64,000 bases of DNA from Gimesia chilikensis (lineage in GTDB: Bacteria > Planctomycetota > Planctomycetia > Planctomycetales > Planctomycetaceae). The stretch spans positions 7,344,564 through 7,408,563 of the forward strand of contig NZ_CP036266.1 in assembly GCF_007744075.1 (NCBI RefSeq), in the 5' to 3' direction. The position numbers and the translations under genes are program-made. This document shows, piece by piece, positions 1 to 9,526 of the stretch (within the stretch, counting starts at the first letter, position 1; each line of letters starts with the position of its first letter). The notes under the pieces are model-generated. The model did not search any database. It was not told the origin of the DNA and worked only from the letters and a program-made list of their open reading frames with translations.

Positions 1-662
1 GCCTGCGGCGTGCCGCGGGGATCGGGTATCGCGACGTAGGACGGGAGGTCCTGATTTTCGCTCCCCAGAGCGTAGCTGGTCCAGGCGCCCATACTGGGGA
101 AGCCGTCGAGGGTGAAACCGGTCGACATGTAGTTTTCGCCCGGACCGTGTGTGTTCGTCTTGCCTTTGATGGAATGCAGGAAGCAGATGTCGTCGGCCAG
201 TTCCCCGAGGTGGGGCACGAGGTCGGAAATCATCTTGCCCGATTCGCCTCGCGGCTTGAACTTCCAGGGACTCTGAGTGAGGTTCCCCTGCTGCCCCTGG
301 AAGGTGACGAGTTTGTCGCCGCCGGGCATCGGCTTGCCGTGCATTTTGACGAGCGACGGTTTGTAGTCGAACGTATCCAGATGACTGCAGGCTCCAGAGC
401 AGAAAATGACGATGACATTTTTCGCCGCGGCCGGGAAATGGGCATCGCGGGGGGCGAAGGGCTTGCCGGGATCGATTTCGGGCCGGATGGGGGCTTTGCC
501 CCCCACGGTCAACCGGGGTTCCTTCTCCGCGGCGAGCAGATGCTGTTCGGCGAGCATCGCGGAGAAAGCGATACTGCTCAAACCGCTGACGGTCTGACCG
601 AGGAAGTTTCTGCGGTTGAGCAGATGACGATTCGCTGGAAACGGGTTTTGAGGAGCGCTCAT
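1..662 (-). CDS. DUF1501 family protein (5' part only, runs off window)
   Basis: Reading from the ATG at 662, the N-terminus carries a twin-arginine-like motif NRRNFLGQ followed by a hydrophobic stretch. The protein therefore looks Tat-exported, as is usual for DUF1501 proteins. Further on, a segment reading VIVIFCSGACSHLDTFDYKP matches the start of the DUF1501 domain, which is distantly related to the sulfatase/alkaline phosphatase fold. About 220 residues are visible and the C-terminus lies beyond position 1. The gene follows the DUF1549/DUF1553 gene with about 30 bases between them, so the two are probably co-transcribed. This pairing is a hallmark of planctomycete genomes and is widely suspected to act in polymer degradation, but no enzymatic activity is established. 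Family call is firm; function is unknown. Confidence 0.9.
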   Translation of the reverse strand, partial: MSAPQNPFPANRHLLNRRNFLGQTVSGLSSIAFSAMLAEQHLLAAEKEPRLTVGGKAPIRPEIDPGKPFAPRDAHFPAAAKNVIVIFCSGACSHLDTFDYKPSLVKMHGKPMPGGDKLVTFQGQQGNLTQSPWKFKPRGESGKMISDLVPHLGELADDICFLHSIKGKTNTHGPGENYMSTGFTLDGFPSMGAWTSYALGSENQDLPSYVAIPDPRGTPQ

Positions 663-692
663 GTGTGACTCTCAATGCCTGGTGAAGTTGAC

Positions 693-3600
693 CTATTGAA
701 TAAACAGAAGCTCGTTGCTGTTGAGCAGCGCCCGGCAGAAAGCGGGCAGTTGTTCCGCCTGGATGAACTGAACGGAATCACTCAGTTCGGACTCGGTGGG
801 GGGACGCGAATAACAAAGTTCGAAGGCCCGTTTGACCTGGGCCTGTTGATCGCCGGGATGCTCGCGTTCCAGACGCTGGGCGAACAGGTCGGCCTGTTGC
901 AGCAGGAACCGGCTGTTGAACAGATTCAAAGCCTGCAGCGGCGTTGTGGAGCGACTGCGTTTGGCGACGGAGGTGGCAGCGTCGGGACAGTCGAATAGAC
1001 CGAAGACGGAATCCTGTTCCATGCGGACTTTGGTCATGTAGATCATGCGGCGCCAGTCAGCGGGACCGTAGGTTTTCTTGGGGTGATAGTGCCTTACGTT
1101 CTCTGCTTCGACTTCGAAAGCACTGAAACCGGGTCCGCCCATTTTCAGATCCAATACGCCGGTCACCGCGAGAATTGAATCGCGGATCGGTTCGGCTTCA
1201 AGACGGCGGGGCGGGAAACGCCACCAGAGCTGGGAGGCGGCATCCACCTTGAGTGCGCGGGGATTGGGTTGTCCGGACTGCTGATACGTGGCGGAGGTAA
1301 GAATCGTGCGATGAATGTGTTTGAGGGACCAGTCGTGCGCGATCAGTTCCTGCGCGAGCCAGTCGAGCAGTTCGGGGTGCGTGGGTGGCACGCCTCCGGC
1401 TCCAAAGTCGCTGGGCGTTGTTACCAGTCCCTTACCGAAGTGGAACTGCCAGAGGCGGTTCACGATGACGCGGGCAGTCAGCGGATTCTCGGGGGAAGCG
1501 ATCCACTCGGCCAGCCGTTTGCGGCGTTCATTTTCGGGAGCGGTGGTACTCAGTTTCAGATCGGTAAAGATCTCGGGGGCATTCGGCGGAACCTGTTCGC
1601 GTTTGGCCAGGGGTTCGCCACGATAGAGGCGGTGGGTCGGTCCAGGTGGCATGAATTTACCTGCATAGACGATGTCTGATTTCTGCAGGCGTTTGAGGTC
1701 GCTCTGTTGTTGCTTCAGTTCAGCGAGCAGCTGCTTCCCAGCCTGAGCCTCTTTGGCGGGCAGGTGGTCGAAATGGTAGGTGGTGCTGGCGGCCTGGAGT
1801 GTATCGGCAGGCAGCGTGAGGGGGAGTCGATCGCTTGAGCCGGCGATCGTCTGCCAGTCGGTGCCGGTCTCTGAGACTTCGATGACATAGTCGACGGGGA
1901 CGCGGTCGCTGTATCTGCCTTCACGATCCCTGCCCCATTCGATGCGATCGATGGTCGTGGTCTGCGGGAGTTCAATCTGAATCCAGCCGCCGCCGTTCTC
2001 GTGGGAAATCCAGCTGTGGCTGTTGCCGTATTTGCCGTCGTTGATGTGCTCCAGCTTGTGAATCGGATAGCCGGGCAATGCACTGGAACAGGTGGCTTTT
2101 GCGCCGGTGGAAGCGAGGGCGACATTCTGCCCGCCGGAGAAGATTTCGAGTTCATCCAGACAGGGTGCACTGCTGTTGGTGGCGTGAACCGTAAAACGTA
2201 CGAAGCGGGTTTCCACCGGGCTGATGCGTTCCACATTGTGGGTGGGTTGCACCGGTTTCCGGAAGGCTGGTTTGGGCAGGCTCTGATCGGAGGGGGAGAG
2301 AGTCACTGACTCCCAGAGAATGAGGTCCGCGGTCACAGCGGTACCGTGTTTGCCGCCCACCAGGAGCAGTGCATTCTGTGGTTCGAGTGTAACGATCCCT
2401 GCATCGTGGAAACCGCTCCAGAGGGCCGCTCTGCGGGCTGGTTTCGTTCCATCGGCGAAGCGTTGCTGATCGACCTGGGCGACTTCCTGCCAGTCATCTG
2501 TGGTCTGCGGGTTTCCATCGCGGTCCAGAACATAACGGACATCGGTGCTATGCGACTCGTACCCACAGCCCCAGGAGAGCCAGAGGCGATAGTCGCCGGT
2601 TTGCCCGGGCTTCCAGGCGACCAGGGGTTTGCCCGGCTCGTTTTTCCACCAGCTGTATTTACCGCCACTCAGGTTGGGCGAGCGAGTGGGGCTGCCGGGA
2701 TCGTCCTTTGCACCTGGATCGGTGCCTGCGGGATTGGCGCCGAAACCAGCACGCGTCTGCAGGACTTCGAGACGGGGGGAAGGATTGTCCGGCGAAAGTT
2801 GATCGTCGATGGAAACGAAGCGGCGGGACTCGGGTCGGCGGCGATAGGGTTCCAGTTCGGATTTCAGTTCCGCGATACGCGTCTGTTTAACGCGGATTTC
2901 TTTCTGTTGTGACGCGGGAGTCGGCAGACTGCGGTCGCCATGCCTGACGCCGGCAAAGATGGCCTGCATCGAATAGTAGTCGGCCTGGGTCACGGGATCG
3001 AACTTATGATTGTGACAGCGGGCACACCCCAGGGTGAGGCCCAGGAAAGCGGTGCCCGTGGTATTGATCATGTCGTCGAGTTCGTTCTGACGCTGCATGA
3101 GTGTCAGGTTGATGTCGGGGCTTTTGACCTGATCGTAGGGGCCCGCAACCAGATAGGCGGTGCCGGTCGGGTCACCCAGAATGTCGCCGGCAATCTGTTC
3201 TTTGATGAACTGGTTGTAAGGCTTGTCTGCGTTGAGTGACTGAATGACATAGTCGCGGTAAGGCCAGGCATGCGGTCGTTCGCGATTGGTTTCGAATCCA
3301 TGTGTTTCGGCGAAGCGGACGAGATCGAGCCAGTAGCGAGCCCAGCGTTCGCCGTAGTGCGGGTTGTTGAGTGTGGCGTCGACCAGTTTCTCCCAGGCGT
3401 CGGGGCTCTCGTCGTTCAAAAAGCGTTCGACTTCAGCGGGCGTCGGGGGGAGACCGAGGAGGTCCAGGTAGAGTCGGCGGATGAGAATTCGGCGATCGGC
3501 GCGGGGATTATGGGTCAACTGTTTCTGCTGAAGACGACCCAGAATGAAAGCGTCGATGCCGGTACGGACCCAGGCATCTTTGGTTTTGGGAGGCGTGACT

Positions 3601-4052
3601 TTGGCCAGAGGCTGAAAGGACCAGTGATCGGTCGTCCGTTTTTCCTCTTTGACGACGCCGTCCGGTCCGGGCCAGGGGGCCCCCTGATCGATCCAGTCCG
3701 CCAAGAGCTGGATCTGTGCTGCGGTGAGCCGTTCGGATTCGTCGGGGGGCATCAGCAGACCGGCCTCTTCTCCCCGCACCAGTTTGAGCAGGTGACTCTT
3801 CGCGCTCTGGCCGGGAATGATGGCTGGTTCACCCGAATCGCCTCCCCGCAGCAGGCCAGATTTGCGGTCGAGGCGGAACTTGCTTTCCTGGGTGTCGGCG
3901 TTGTGACAATCGAAGCACTTCGACTGCAACAGGGGAAGGACCTGTTCCTCGAAATCGATTTTTTGCTTCGCTGCAGGCGGCGCTTCCGCAGCACCGAGGG
4001 GTGATACCAATACCAGAGGAATCAGACAGAGCAGACATGTACGCGCTAACAT
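693..4052 (-). CDS. PSD1-type protein: planctomycete cytochrome C + DUF1549 + discoidin + DUF1553
   Basis: A secreted 1119-residue protein. Residues 1-22 form a Sec signal peptide ending in GAAEA. A planctomycete cytochrome C domain follows, with a haem-binding motif C46-F-D-C-H50. The DUF1549 domain covers roughly residues 140-360 and includes a second CxxCH motif, CARCH, at about 343. A discoidin (F5/8 type C) carbohydrate-binding-like domain lies at about 640-755, recognised by NVALAS and an IQIELP strand. DUF1553 fills about 850-1110. It is the upstream partner of the DUF1501 gene. The family is greatly expanded in planctomycetes and is presumed to take part in redox-linked breakdown of sulfated or complex polysaccharides. 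The inserted discoidin domain suggests glycan binding. The domain order is visible; the substrate is unknown. Confidence 0.93.
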   Translation of the reverse strand: MLARTCLLCLIPLVLVSPLGAAEAPPAAKQKIDFEEQVLPLLQSKCFDCHNADTQESKFRLDRKSGLLRGGDSGEPAIIPGQSAKSHLLKLVRGEEAGLLMPPDESERLTAAQIQLLADWIDQGAPWPGPDGVVKEEKRTTDHWSFQPLAKVTPPKTKDAWVRTGIDAFILGRLQQKQLTHNPRADRRILIRRLYLDLLGLPPTPAEVERFLNDESPDAWEKLVDATLNNPHYGERWARYWLDLVRFAETHGFETNRERPHAWPYRDYVIQSLNADKPYNQFIKEQIAGDILGDPTGTAYLVAGPYDQVKSPDINLTLMQRQNELDDMINTTGTAFLGLTLGCARCHNHKFDPVTQADYYSMQAIFAGVRHGDRSLPTPASQQKEIRVKQTRIAELKSELEPYRRRPESRRFVSIDDQLSPDNPSPRLEVLQTRAGFGANPAGTDPGAKDDPGSPTRSPNLSGGKYSWWKNEPGKPLVAWKPGQTGDYRLWLSWGCGYESHSTDVRYVLDRDGNPQTTDDWQEVAQVDQQRFADGTKPARRAALWSGFHDAGIVTLEPQNALLLVGGKHGTAVTADLILWESVTLSPSDQSLPKPAFRKPVQPTHNVERISPVETRFVRFTVHATNSSAPCLDELEIFSGGQNVALASTGAKATCSSALPGYPIHKLEHINDGKYGNSHSWISHENGGGWIQIELPQTTTIDRIEWGRDREGRYSDRVPVDYVIEVSETGTDWQTIAGSSDRLPLTLPADTLQAASTTYHFDHLPAKEAQAGKQLLAELKQQQSDLKRLQKSDIVYAGKFMPPGPTHRLYRGEPLAKREQVPPNAPEIFTDLKLSTTAPENERRKRLAEWIASPENPLTARVIVNRLWQFHFGKGLVTTPSDFGAGGVPPTHPELLDWLAQELIAHDWSLKHIHRTILTSATYQQSGQPNPRALKVDAASQLWWRFPPRRLEAEPIRDSILAVTGVLDLKMGGPGFSAFEVEAENVRHYHPKKTYGPADWRRMIYMTKVRMEQDSVFGLFDCPDAATSVAKRSRSTTPLQALNLFNSRFLLQQADLFAQRLEREHPGDQQAQVKRAFELCYSRPPTESELSDSVQFIQAEQLPAFCRALLNSNELLFIQ

Positions 4053-4336
4053 GGCAGATCATCTTTGTGTTAATTGATTCAGAGACTCAGGCGGGAGACG
4101 AATATCCTCATTATGGTCCCTTTGCGGGAGGTCCTGGCAAGCCCAGATAATCTATTATTCTGCCAAATTATATATAATCCTGCAAATCAAAAATCGAATT
4201 TCTGAAGCAGACTGGGAACGGGGCGAAAAATATATTTTCCATTTTCAAAAAAGTGAGGAACACTTTTGGATGGATCGGGGGTTTGTTTGAGTACTGTATT
4301 TCAGTTTCAATTTCACAGGAAGTGTTGAGGGGCGCA

Positions 4337-5317
4337 ATGCCGGTTTTCGTAACACGTGTCGTTTTGGGAATCGTTTTTCTGGGAATCGTTGTCTGCCTGA
4401 TCCCGGACGTGGAAAAAAAGCAGGAGAAAGAACCGGCGCGCCAGCTGAGTTCCATTCCCCGTTCTAATATTGTGCCCCTGCCCAAAGACCTGAAAGTCAT
4501 CGATGATGTTGTCTATCACCCCGGCAAAAAGACCCGCTGGCGGATGAACCTGGTTCTGCCTCAGCAGGTGGAAACTCAACCACGGCCGGCTCTGGTCTTC
4601 GTTTATGCCGGGGGTGGTTCAGGCGGAAACAACACGACTCGACACTCTCGGACAGGTCCCCTGCATTACGCCCGCAAAGGGTATGTCTGTGTCAGCCTCT
4701 ATCATCGACTTTCGGATGACACCCCTTTTGCAGAATGCCTGGAAGATCTGAAGTGCGCCATTCGCTGGATGCGGGCACATGCGGACAAATACCAGATTGA
4801 TCCGGAACGAATTGGTGCCTTTGGAAATGCGAACGGCGGTTCCATGGTCTGCCTGGTCGGATTGATGAAACAGAGTCAGCAGGTTGATTCAAGTGCCCCC
4901 TGGCATGACAAGTCCAGCGAACTGAATGCGATCTGCGTGACCGCGACGCCGACAGACTACCTGAGCTGGGCAGATGGCATCGAGCATCTCCCGCGGATGA
5001 TCCATTTGACATGGAAGAACGAAGACGAATTGAAAACGGAAGTCGCGAAAATCTCGCCGATCACTTACGTCCGTGCGGACGCCCCGCCGATGCTGGTGAT
5101 GCATGGCGTACTGGATCCCTTCGTGGATGTAAGCCAGGCAGACCAGTTCGTGGCTGCGTTGAAATCTGTCGGTGCCCGGGATGTGACTTACTATCGTAGC
5201 GACGAAGCCGGCCACGCGGTCTTCTTAAGAGACCAGACCCAGACGTTCCCGATGATGGAAGACTTTTTCGCCCGGACCCTGGGCTATCCCAAGGGTTACA
5301 AAGTGGCCCAGAGATAA
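4337..5317 (+). CDS. Alpha/beta-hydrolase (BD-FAE/carboxylesterase-like), probably catalytically dead
   Basis: A 326-residue exported protein. I chose the ATG at 4337 because GAGG precedes it at normal spacing and a signal or anchor helix (residues 5-22) follows directly. An in-frame ATG at 4253 would add 28 unconvincing residues. The fold matches the acetyl-esterase/BD-FAE group: the second acid region reads VMHGVLDPFVDV and the histidine region DEAGHAVF. However, the nucleophile elbow reads G163-N-A-N-G167 where active relatives have GxSxG, placing Ala165 at the serine position. The oxyanion HGGG is replaced by YAGGG. The active homologue at 29975-30931 keeps both motifs. It is probably a non-enzymatic or altered hydrolase-fold protein. 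Confidence 0.85.
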   Translation: MPVFVTRVVLGIVFLGIVVCLIPDVEKKQEKEPARQLSSIPRSNIVPLPKDLKVIDDVVYHPGKKTRWRMNLVLPQQVETQPRPALVFVYAGGGSGGNNTTRHSRTGPLHYARKGYVCVSLYHRLSDDTPFAECLEDLKCAIRWMRAHADKYQIDPERIGAFGNANGGSMVCLVGLMKQSQQVDSSAPWHDKSSELNAICVTATPTDYLSWADGIEHLPRMIHLTWKNEDELKTEVAKISPITYVRADAPPMLVMHGVLDPFVDVSQADQFVAALKSVGARDVTYYRSDEAGHAVFLRDQTQTFPMMEDFFARTLGYPKGYKVAQR

Positions 5318-5329
5318 TCTTCGGTCTGC

Positions 5330-5872
5330 TCAGCGAACGGCCATTGGCTGCAGTTCGTCGCCGGTGATCGGATTCAGCCGCCGGGCTTCGGTGACCTTCC
5401 ATTCGCCCCCGATCTGCTGCCAGGTCAATTCCCAGCGGGTGGGGGCGCGACCGCTGATGCCCTTAAAGGTGGCCGCGCCATTGGCACGAAAATGCGTTTT
5501 GGCGATCGAGTCGTCGGCCAGCATTTCCGTTTCGACATCGGTAATCCGCAGATCTCCGTCGATGGTGACTGTATTCAGGGCCAGCATGACCAAGGTTTGC
5601 AGCGGAATGGCGCGGGGGCTGATATAGCCCATTGTCGCATCTACTTCTTTGTGCTGAAATGCATCGGCCAGTGCATAAAGGTCGGCTTCGACACGTTCGC
5701 GGGGTGTCACGATGCTGATTTCAACCAGGTAGGAAACTACCAGCATGACCAGCGCAATACCCATGCCCACGAGGTATTTTGACTGTCGCCTCAGGTAGTA
5801 CTGAATAAACAGGATGGCTGCAATCACGGAGCAGATGGCAATGGGGGGAATGGCTGTTTCGGTAAACCACAT
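5330..5872 (-). CDS. Membrane-anchored NTF2/SnoaL-like protein
   Basis: A 180-residue protein with two predicted N-terminal membrane helices (about residues 6-26 and 34-53). After them comes a soluble domain that looks like the NTF2/SnoaL cone fold: an early helix ALADAFQHKEVDATMGYI, then beta strands ending in RWELTWQQIGGEWKVTEA. No catalytic residues can be named. The start is well supported by AGGAGA just upstream. The gene begins 11 bases after proB stops on the same strand, so the two probably share a transcript, although no functional link to proline synthesis is evident. The fold call is by pattern only. Confidence 0.75.
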   Translation of the reverse strand: MWFTETAIPPIAICSVIAAILFIQYYLRRQSKYLVGMGIALVMLVVSYLVEISIVTPRERVEADLYALADAFQHKEVDATMGYISPRAIPLQTLVMLALNTVTIDGDLRITDVETEMLADDSIAKTHFRANGAATFKGISGRAPTRWELTWQQIGGEWKVTEARRLNPITGDELQPMAVR

Positions 5873-5883
5873 TGAATTGTCTC

Positions 5884-7038
5884 CTAGACTGCAGGATGAT
5901 TTTCCAGGACGGCCAGGTTGTCGCGGTGAATCACTTCCGAATAGGGAACGGATCCCAGGATGGAAGCGATCTGATCGGAACGGTGCATAATGATTTTTGC
6001 CAGATCGCCGGAATTGTAATTGGTCAGACCCCGGGCAAATTCTTCTCCGCTGGGACTGATAAGGGTGACTGCTTCGCCGCTCTCAAAGGTGCCATCAATC
6101 GAGCGGATGCCGATCGCCAGGAGCGACTTGCCCCCTTCGCGAATGGCGCGGGTGGCACCTTCATCAAGATGAAAGCGCCCCTTGGGACGGATGGTGTAAC
6201 CGATCCAGCGTTTCCAGGCAGAAACCGAGGCTCCCTGGGCGTGAAACAGCGTGCCGACATCTTCGCCCTGCAGGATGCGGTCCAGAATCCCCTCCTGAGT
6301 CCCGTTGGCGATAATGACATTTTCACCGACGGCGGTCGCCGAGCGGACGGCCTGCAGTTTTGATTTCATGCCCCCGGTTCCCCGCGAGCTGCTGTCGTCG
6401 GTTGCCAGCGCGAGTAATTCGGGTGTCCAGTCCTGCACCGAAGAGATGCGGGTGCTTTCAGGAGATTTCGGATCGCCATTATAAAGACCGTCGACGACAG
6501 ACAGGATCACCAGTAGCGGCTTTTTGACCAGGCTGGTGACCATGGCGGCCAGGTGATCGTTATCGCCAAACTTGATTTCCTGGATGCTGACAGTGTCGTT
6601 TTCATTCACAATCGGGACGGCACCATACTCAAACAACGTATGGATGGTGTTACGTACATTGAGATAGCGGGTCCGGTTTTTGAAATCATTGGCGGTGACC
6701 AGGAGCTGGGCGGCGTGATAGCCGTGTTTGCGTAAGTAGCGGTCATAGCGACGGATGAGGTGTGCCTGTCCGACAGCGGCGGAGGCCTGCAGGTGCCCCA
6801 GATCGCGGGGGCGTTCTTTGAGTCCCAGCAATCCCATGCCGGCACCGATGGCACCACTGGAAACGACGACGACTTTGCGGCCGGTCGTTTTGACACGGTG
6901 AATCTGTTCTGCCAGCGTTTCGATCCGTGCGGGGTCGAGTGTATCGTCCGGGCAGGAGAGAACGTTTGTTCCAATTTTAATCACCAGCGTTTCCGCTGAG
7001 TCGATGACTTCGCGACGGGTTAGACTCACAGTCTGCAC
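5884..7038 (-). CDS. proB: Glutamate 5-kinase with C-terminal PUA domain
   Basis: Cytosolic first enzyme of proline synthesis; it phosphorylates L-glutamate to glutamyl 5-phosphate using ATP. The amino-acid-kinase domain begins [10 protein letters not shown] and contains [19 protein letters not shown] and the [11 protein letters not shown] segment that are diagnostic of ProB. The PUA domain occupies about residues 285-370. The length of 384 residues is normal for the kinase-PUA form. The start is a GTG at 7038; a second in-frame GTG three codons later cannot be excluded. No proA is adjacent. The gene is transcribed away from purF, sharing an AT-rich divergent spacer. Classic ProB is feedback-inhibited by proline, which cannot be judged here. 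Confidence 0.96.
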   Translation of the reverse strand: MQTVSLTRREVIDSAETLVIKIGTNVLSCPDDTLDPARIETLAEQIHRVKTTGRKVVVVSSGAIGAGMGLLGLKERPRDLGHLQASAAVGQAHLIRRYDRYLRKHGYHAAQLLVTANDFKNRTRYLNVRNTIHTLFEYGAVPIVNENDTVSIQEIKFGDNDHLAAMVTSLVKKPLLVILSVVDGLYNGDPKSPESTRISSVQDWTPELLALATDDSSSRGTGGMKSKLQAVRSATAVGENVIIANGTQEGILDRILQGEDVGTLFHAQGASVSAWKRWIGYTIRPKGRFHLDEGATRAIREGGKSLLAIGIRSIDGTFESGEAVTLISPSGEEFARGLTNYNSGDLAKIIMHRSDQIASILGSVPYSEVIHRDNLAVLENHPAV

Positions 7039-7312
7039 TTTTTCCGGGAATCACAAAAAAATTTCAAAGAGGTACTCGCCACCGGGTCCCTATTTCTTAA
7101 TATTTATATAATATAGAAGTCCGGGGCCGGAGCATAGACAATCATCAGCGCGAGCATGTCGTAAATCAAAGGGATTTCCTGTAAAACGGCGTTTTTCTCT
7201 CTCAATTTGCTGATTCTGTTTGACGCTCAAGCAGGGCTCGGGAACAATTTACCGCATAGTTCACCCGGTTCACACTGATTTCGAAACTCTATTTCACGAA
7301 CTAAGGCAATTT

Positions 7313-8908
7313 ATGTCGGAACTATACCACGAATGTGGAATTGCAGCCGTCTACCATCTTCCCAACCGAGATCCCAGTCCTCTGACTCCCCTGGGCGACC
7401 CTGAAAAGACATCGCAACTTATCTCCCGGTTACTGCTGGATATTCAGAATCGCGGCCAGCTGGCTGCGGGAATGACCACGTTTAACCCTGGCCGGAATCA
7501 GTTGATCGATACTCACAAAGATGTGGGAACCGTCACCGAGGTGTTCCAGCTGAATCATCAGCAGACCTTCAACAGCCTGATGAAGAAGTATGAGGGCCCC
7601 GCGGCGATTGGCCACGTGCGGTATGCGACCTGTGGGAAAGATGACCGCAGCTACGCACAGCCGTTCGAACGCCATCATATCCAGAAATCCAAATGGTTCG
7701 CCTTTGGTTTTAATGGTCAGTTGGCCAACTACCAGGAACTCTGCAAGGAAATCCTGACCGAGTCCGACTTCCATCTGGCCCGGGAAACCGATACCGAAAT
7801 TCTGATGCACCTGATTTCGCAGGAGCTTTCCAAAGAGAGCCCCGCCGATCTGTTCGACATGCTGACCACGCTCAGCAAACGTCTGGACGGTGCTTACAAT
7901 ATTGTCTTCCTGGATGCGTTGGGGAATATGTTCGTTTCCCGCGATCCGGTGGGACTGCGTCCGTTATGCTATGCCTTTGATGGTTCTCTGTTCGCAGCTG
8001 CCTCTGAAAGTGTGGCGCTGGCCAACATGGGCTTCGAAGCCGAGCAGATCAAGAGTCTGCCCCCCGGATGTGCGATTGTGATTCAGGATGGCGAACTGAC
8101 AATCCGCGAATATTCGAAGCCAACACAGAAGGCACACTGCTTCTTCGAATGGATCTACTTCGCGAATGTCTGCAGTACCCTGGACGACCAGAGTGTGTAT
8201 ATCACCCGTAAACGCCTGGGTGAAGAACTGGCCGAGCAGGAAACCGTGCCCATTGATGAAGATACCATCGTCGTACCTGTGCCTGACACCGCGAAAGCAG
8301 CCGCCGACAGTATGGCGTATACCCTGCGAGTGCCCTGTCTGGAAGGCTTGATCCGTAACCGTTACATCGGGCGAACCTTTATCGAAGGGGCCAACCGTAA
8401 AGACAAAGTACGGGCAAAATACACGCCGCTGCCGGAAGTTCTGGAAGGGAAGCGGGTGCTGCTGGTGGAAGACACCATCGTCCGCTCAACCACGATGAAG
8501 GCATTGATCAGCCAGTTGAAGGAACGGGGTCGAGCTAAGGAAGTACACGTCCGCGTGGCCTGTCCGCCGATCATTGCTCCCTGTTTTTACGGCATCGACA
8601 TGTCGACGATCAACGAGTTGTTCGCCCCCAAATTCCTGAACGGTGGCGAAATGAGCCCCGAAGTGGAAGAAGCGATGGCCGAGGCGATTGGCGCTGATAC
8701 GCTGAAGTATCTGCCCAAGGCTTCGATCGCGCGTGCCGTAGGTCTGCCCGGCAGTTCTCTCTGCCAGGCCTGTATCGATACGACTTACCCGACCGAATCG
8801 GGTCGTCAGCTGTATCAGATCGCTGTGGAGAATTCGCTGAACGATAATGGCGAAGAAGCACACCGGACCTACGATGTGACTCTCTCCAGCAGTCCGGTTC
8901 GCTCCTGA
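7313..8908 (+). CDS. purF: Amidophosphoribosyltransferase
   Basis: Committed step of purine synthesis: PRPP plus glutamine gives phosphoribosylamine. I start at the ATG at 7313 (AAGG upstream) and not an in-frame ATG at 7220. From 7313 the protein begins [13 protein letters not shown], so the N-terminal nucleophile Cys8 is exposed after removal of a seven-residue propeptide. The glutaminase domain contains IGHVRYAT and GFNGQL; the phosphoribosyltransferase domain contains the PRPP loop [14 protein letters not shown]-terminal CPPII and a CQAC pair are also present. The propeptide plus extra cysteines resemble the Bacillus-type, iron-sulfur-containing class; the cluster itself is inferred. The length of 531 residues is typical. 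Confidence 0.96.
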   Translation: MSELYHECGIAAVYHLPNRDPSPLTPLGDPEKTSQLISRLLLDIQNRGQLAAGMTTFNPGRNQLIDTHKDVGTVTEVFQLNHQQTFNSLMKKYEGPAAIGHVRYATCGKDDRSYAQPFERHHIQKSKWFAFGFNGQLANYQELCKEILTESDFHLARETDTEILMHLISQELSKESPADLFDMLTTLSKRLDGAYNIVFLDALGNMFVSRDPVGLRPLCYAFDGSLFAAASESVALANMGFEAEQIKSLPPGCAIVIQDGELTIREYSKPTQKAHCFFEWIYFANVCSTLDDQSVYITRKRLGEELAEQETVPIDEDTIVVPVPDTAKAAADSMAYTLRVPCLEGLIRNRYIGRTFIEGANRKDKVRAKYTPLPEVLEGKRVLLVEDTIVRSTTMKALISQLKERGRAKEVHVRVACPPIIAPCFYGIDMSTINELFAPKFLNGGEMSPEVEEAMAEAIGADTLKYLPKASIARAVGLPGSSLCQACIDTTYPTESGRQLYQIAVENSLNDNGEEAHRTYDVTLSSSPVRS

Positions 8909-8945
8909 GACGCATTCTGATTTCGACAAAGGATGGTTTTGACTG

Positions 8946-9341
8946 ATGTCTAACTCGCATGAGATCGAAATCCGGGTCCGTTATAACGAAACGGACGCCA
9001 TGGGATTTCTGCATCATGGTAACTACTTCACGTACTTCGAAATGGGCCGCACCGAGCTCTTCCGTTCCCAGGGTGGTAACTACCGCGAGATGGAAGAGAA
9101 AGGCTACCTTCTGGTAGTCGCTAAAATCGAATGCAAATACCGGCTGCCGGCCCGCTACGATGATGTGCTGACGCTGCGAACGCCCCTGGAAAAAGTGACC
9201 GGGGCCAAACTGGTACACAAGTACGAGCTGTTTCGCGATGGTCAAAGCGTGGCGGTGGCCCAATCGGTGATTGCGTGCGTGGACCGGGAAGGCAATATCC
9301 AGCGGATGCCCGCGGCGATGGAGCAGTTGGGGACGGAGTGA
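8946..9341 (+). CDS. YbgC/4HBT-family acyl-CoA thioesterase
   Basis: A 131-residue hotdog-fold protein. The N-terminal motif [20 protein letters not shown] is the signature of the YbgC/FadM branch, with the catalytic aspartate in TDAMG and the HxNY motif after it. These enzymes hydrolyse acyl-CoA or acyl-ACP thioesters in the cytosol; substrate length varies and cannot be read here. AAGGATGG precedes the ATG at 8946. The gene lies 37 bases behind purF on the same strand and may be co-transcribed with it, although the pathways are unrelated. A fatty-acid desaturase follows on the opposite strand. Confidence 0.9.
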   Translation: MSNSHEIEIRVRYNETDAMGFLHHGNYFTYFEMGRTELFRSQGGNYREMEEKGYLLVVAKIECKYRLPARYDDVLTLRTPLEKVTGAKLVHKYELFRDGQSVAVAQSVIACVDREGNIQRMPAAMEQLGTE

Positions 9342-9390
9342 GCGCTCGTCCGCTGTTGAGAATTCCTAAGGATACATCCTCGAAACATGC

Positions 9391-9412
9391 GGGCTGGCAC
9401 ACAGGCCAGCCC
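9391..9412. repeat. Family B hairpin, copy 1
   Basis: An eight-base-pair stem GGGCTGGC/GCCAGCCC closes an ACACAG loop and is followed by CTAC. Other copies share the loop and tail while the stem sequence changes with pairing kept (10785, 33416, 38403). Confidence 0.75.
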
Positions 9413-9487
9413 CTACTGTAACGGGCATCGGAATGTTTTGCTCTTAAACAGCTCGACTTCCCTGACAGTTTCCTGCTCGCTGCGCTC

Positions 9488-9508
9488 GGCTCGGATTTCA
9501 TCCGAGCC
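9488..9508. repeat. Family A hairpin, copy 1
   Basis: A nine-base-pair stem GGCTCGGAT/ATCCGAGCC with a three-base loop, preceded by GCTCGCTGCGCTC and followed by CACC. It sits about 97 bases after the family B copy at 9391, between the convergent thioesterase and desaturase genes. Confidence 0.75.
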
Positions 9509-9526
9509 CACCCGTTGAGCGTGACT

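Noticed and set aside
147-668. Plus-strand open frame over the DUF1501 gene
   Set aside because: The minus-strand reading has the Tat signal and DUF1501 motifs; this frame has none.
7107-7112. TATAAT in the proB-purF divergent spacer as a promoter
   Set aside because: The region is generally AT-rich and no -35 element is found at the proper distance on either strand.
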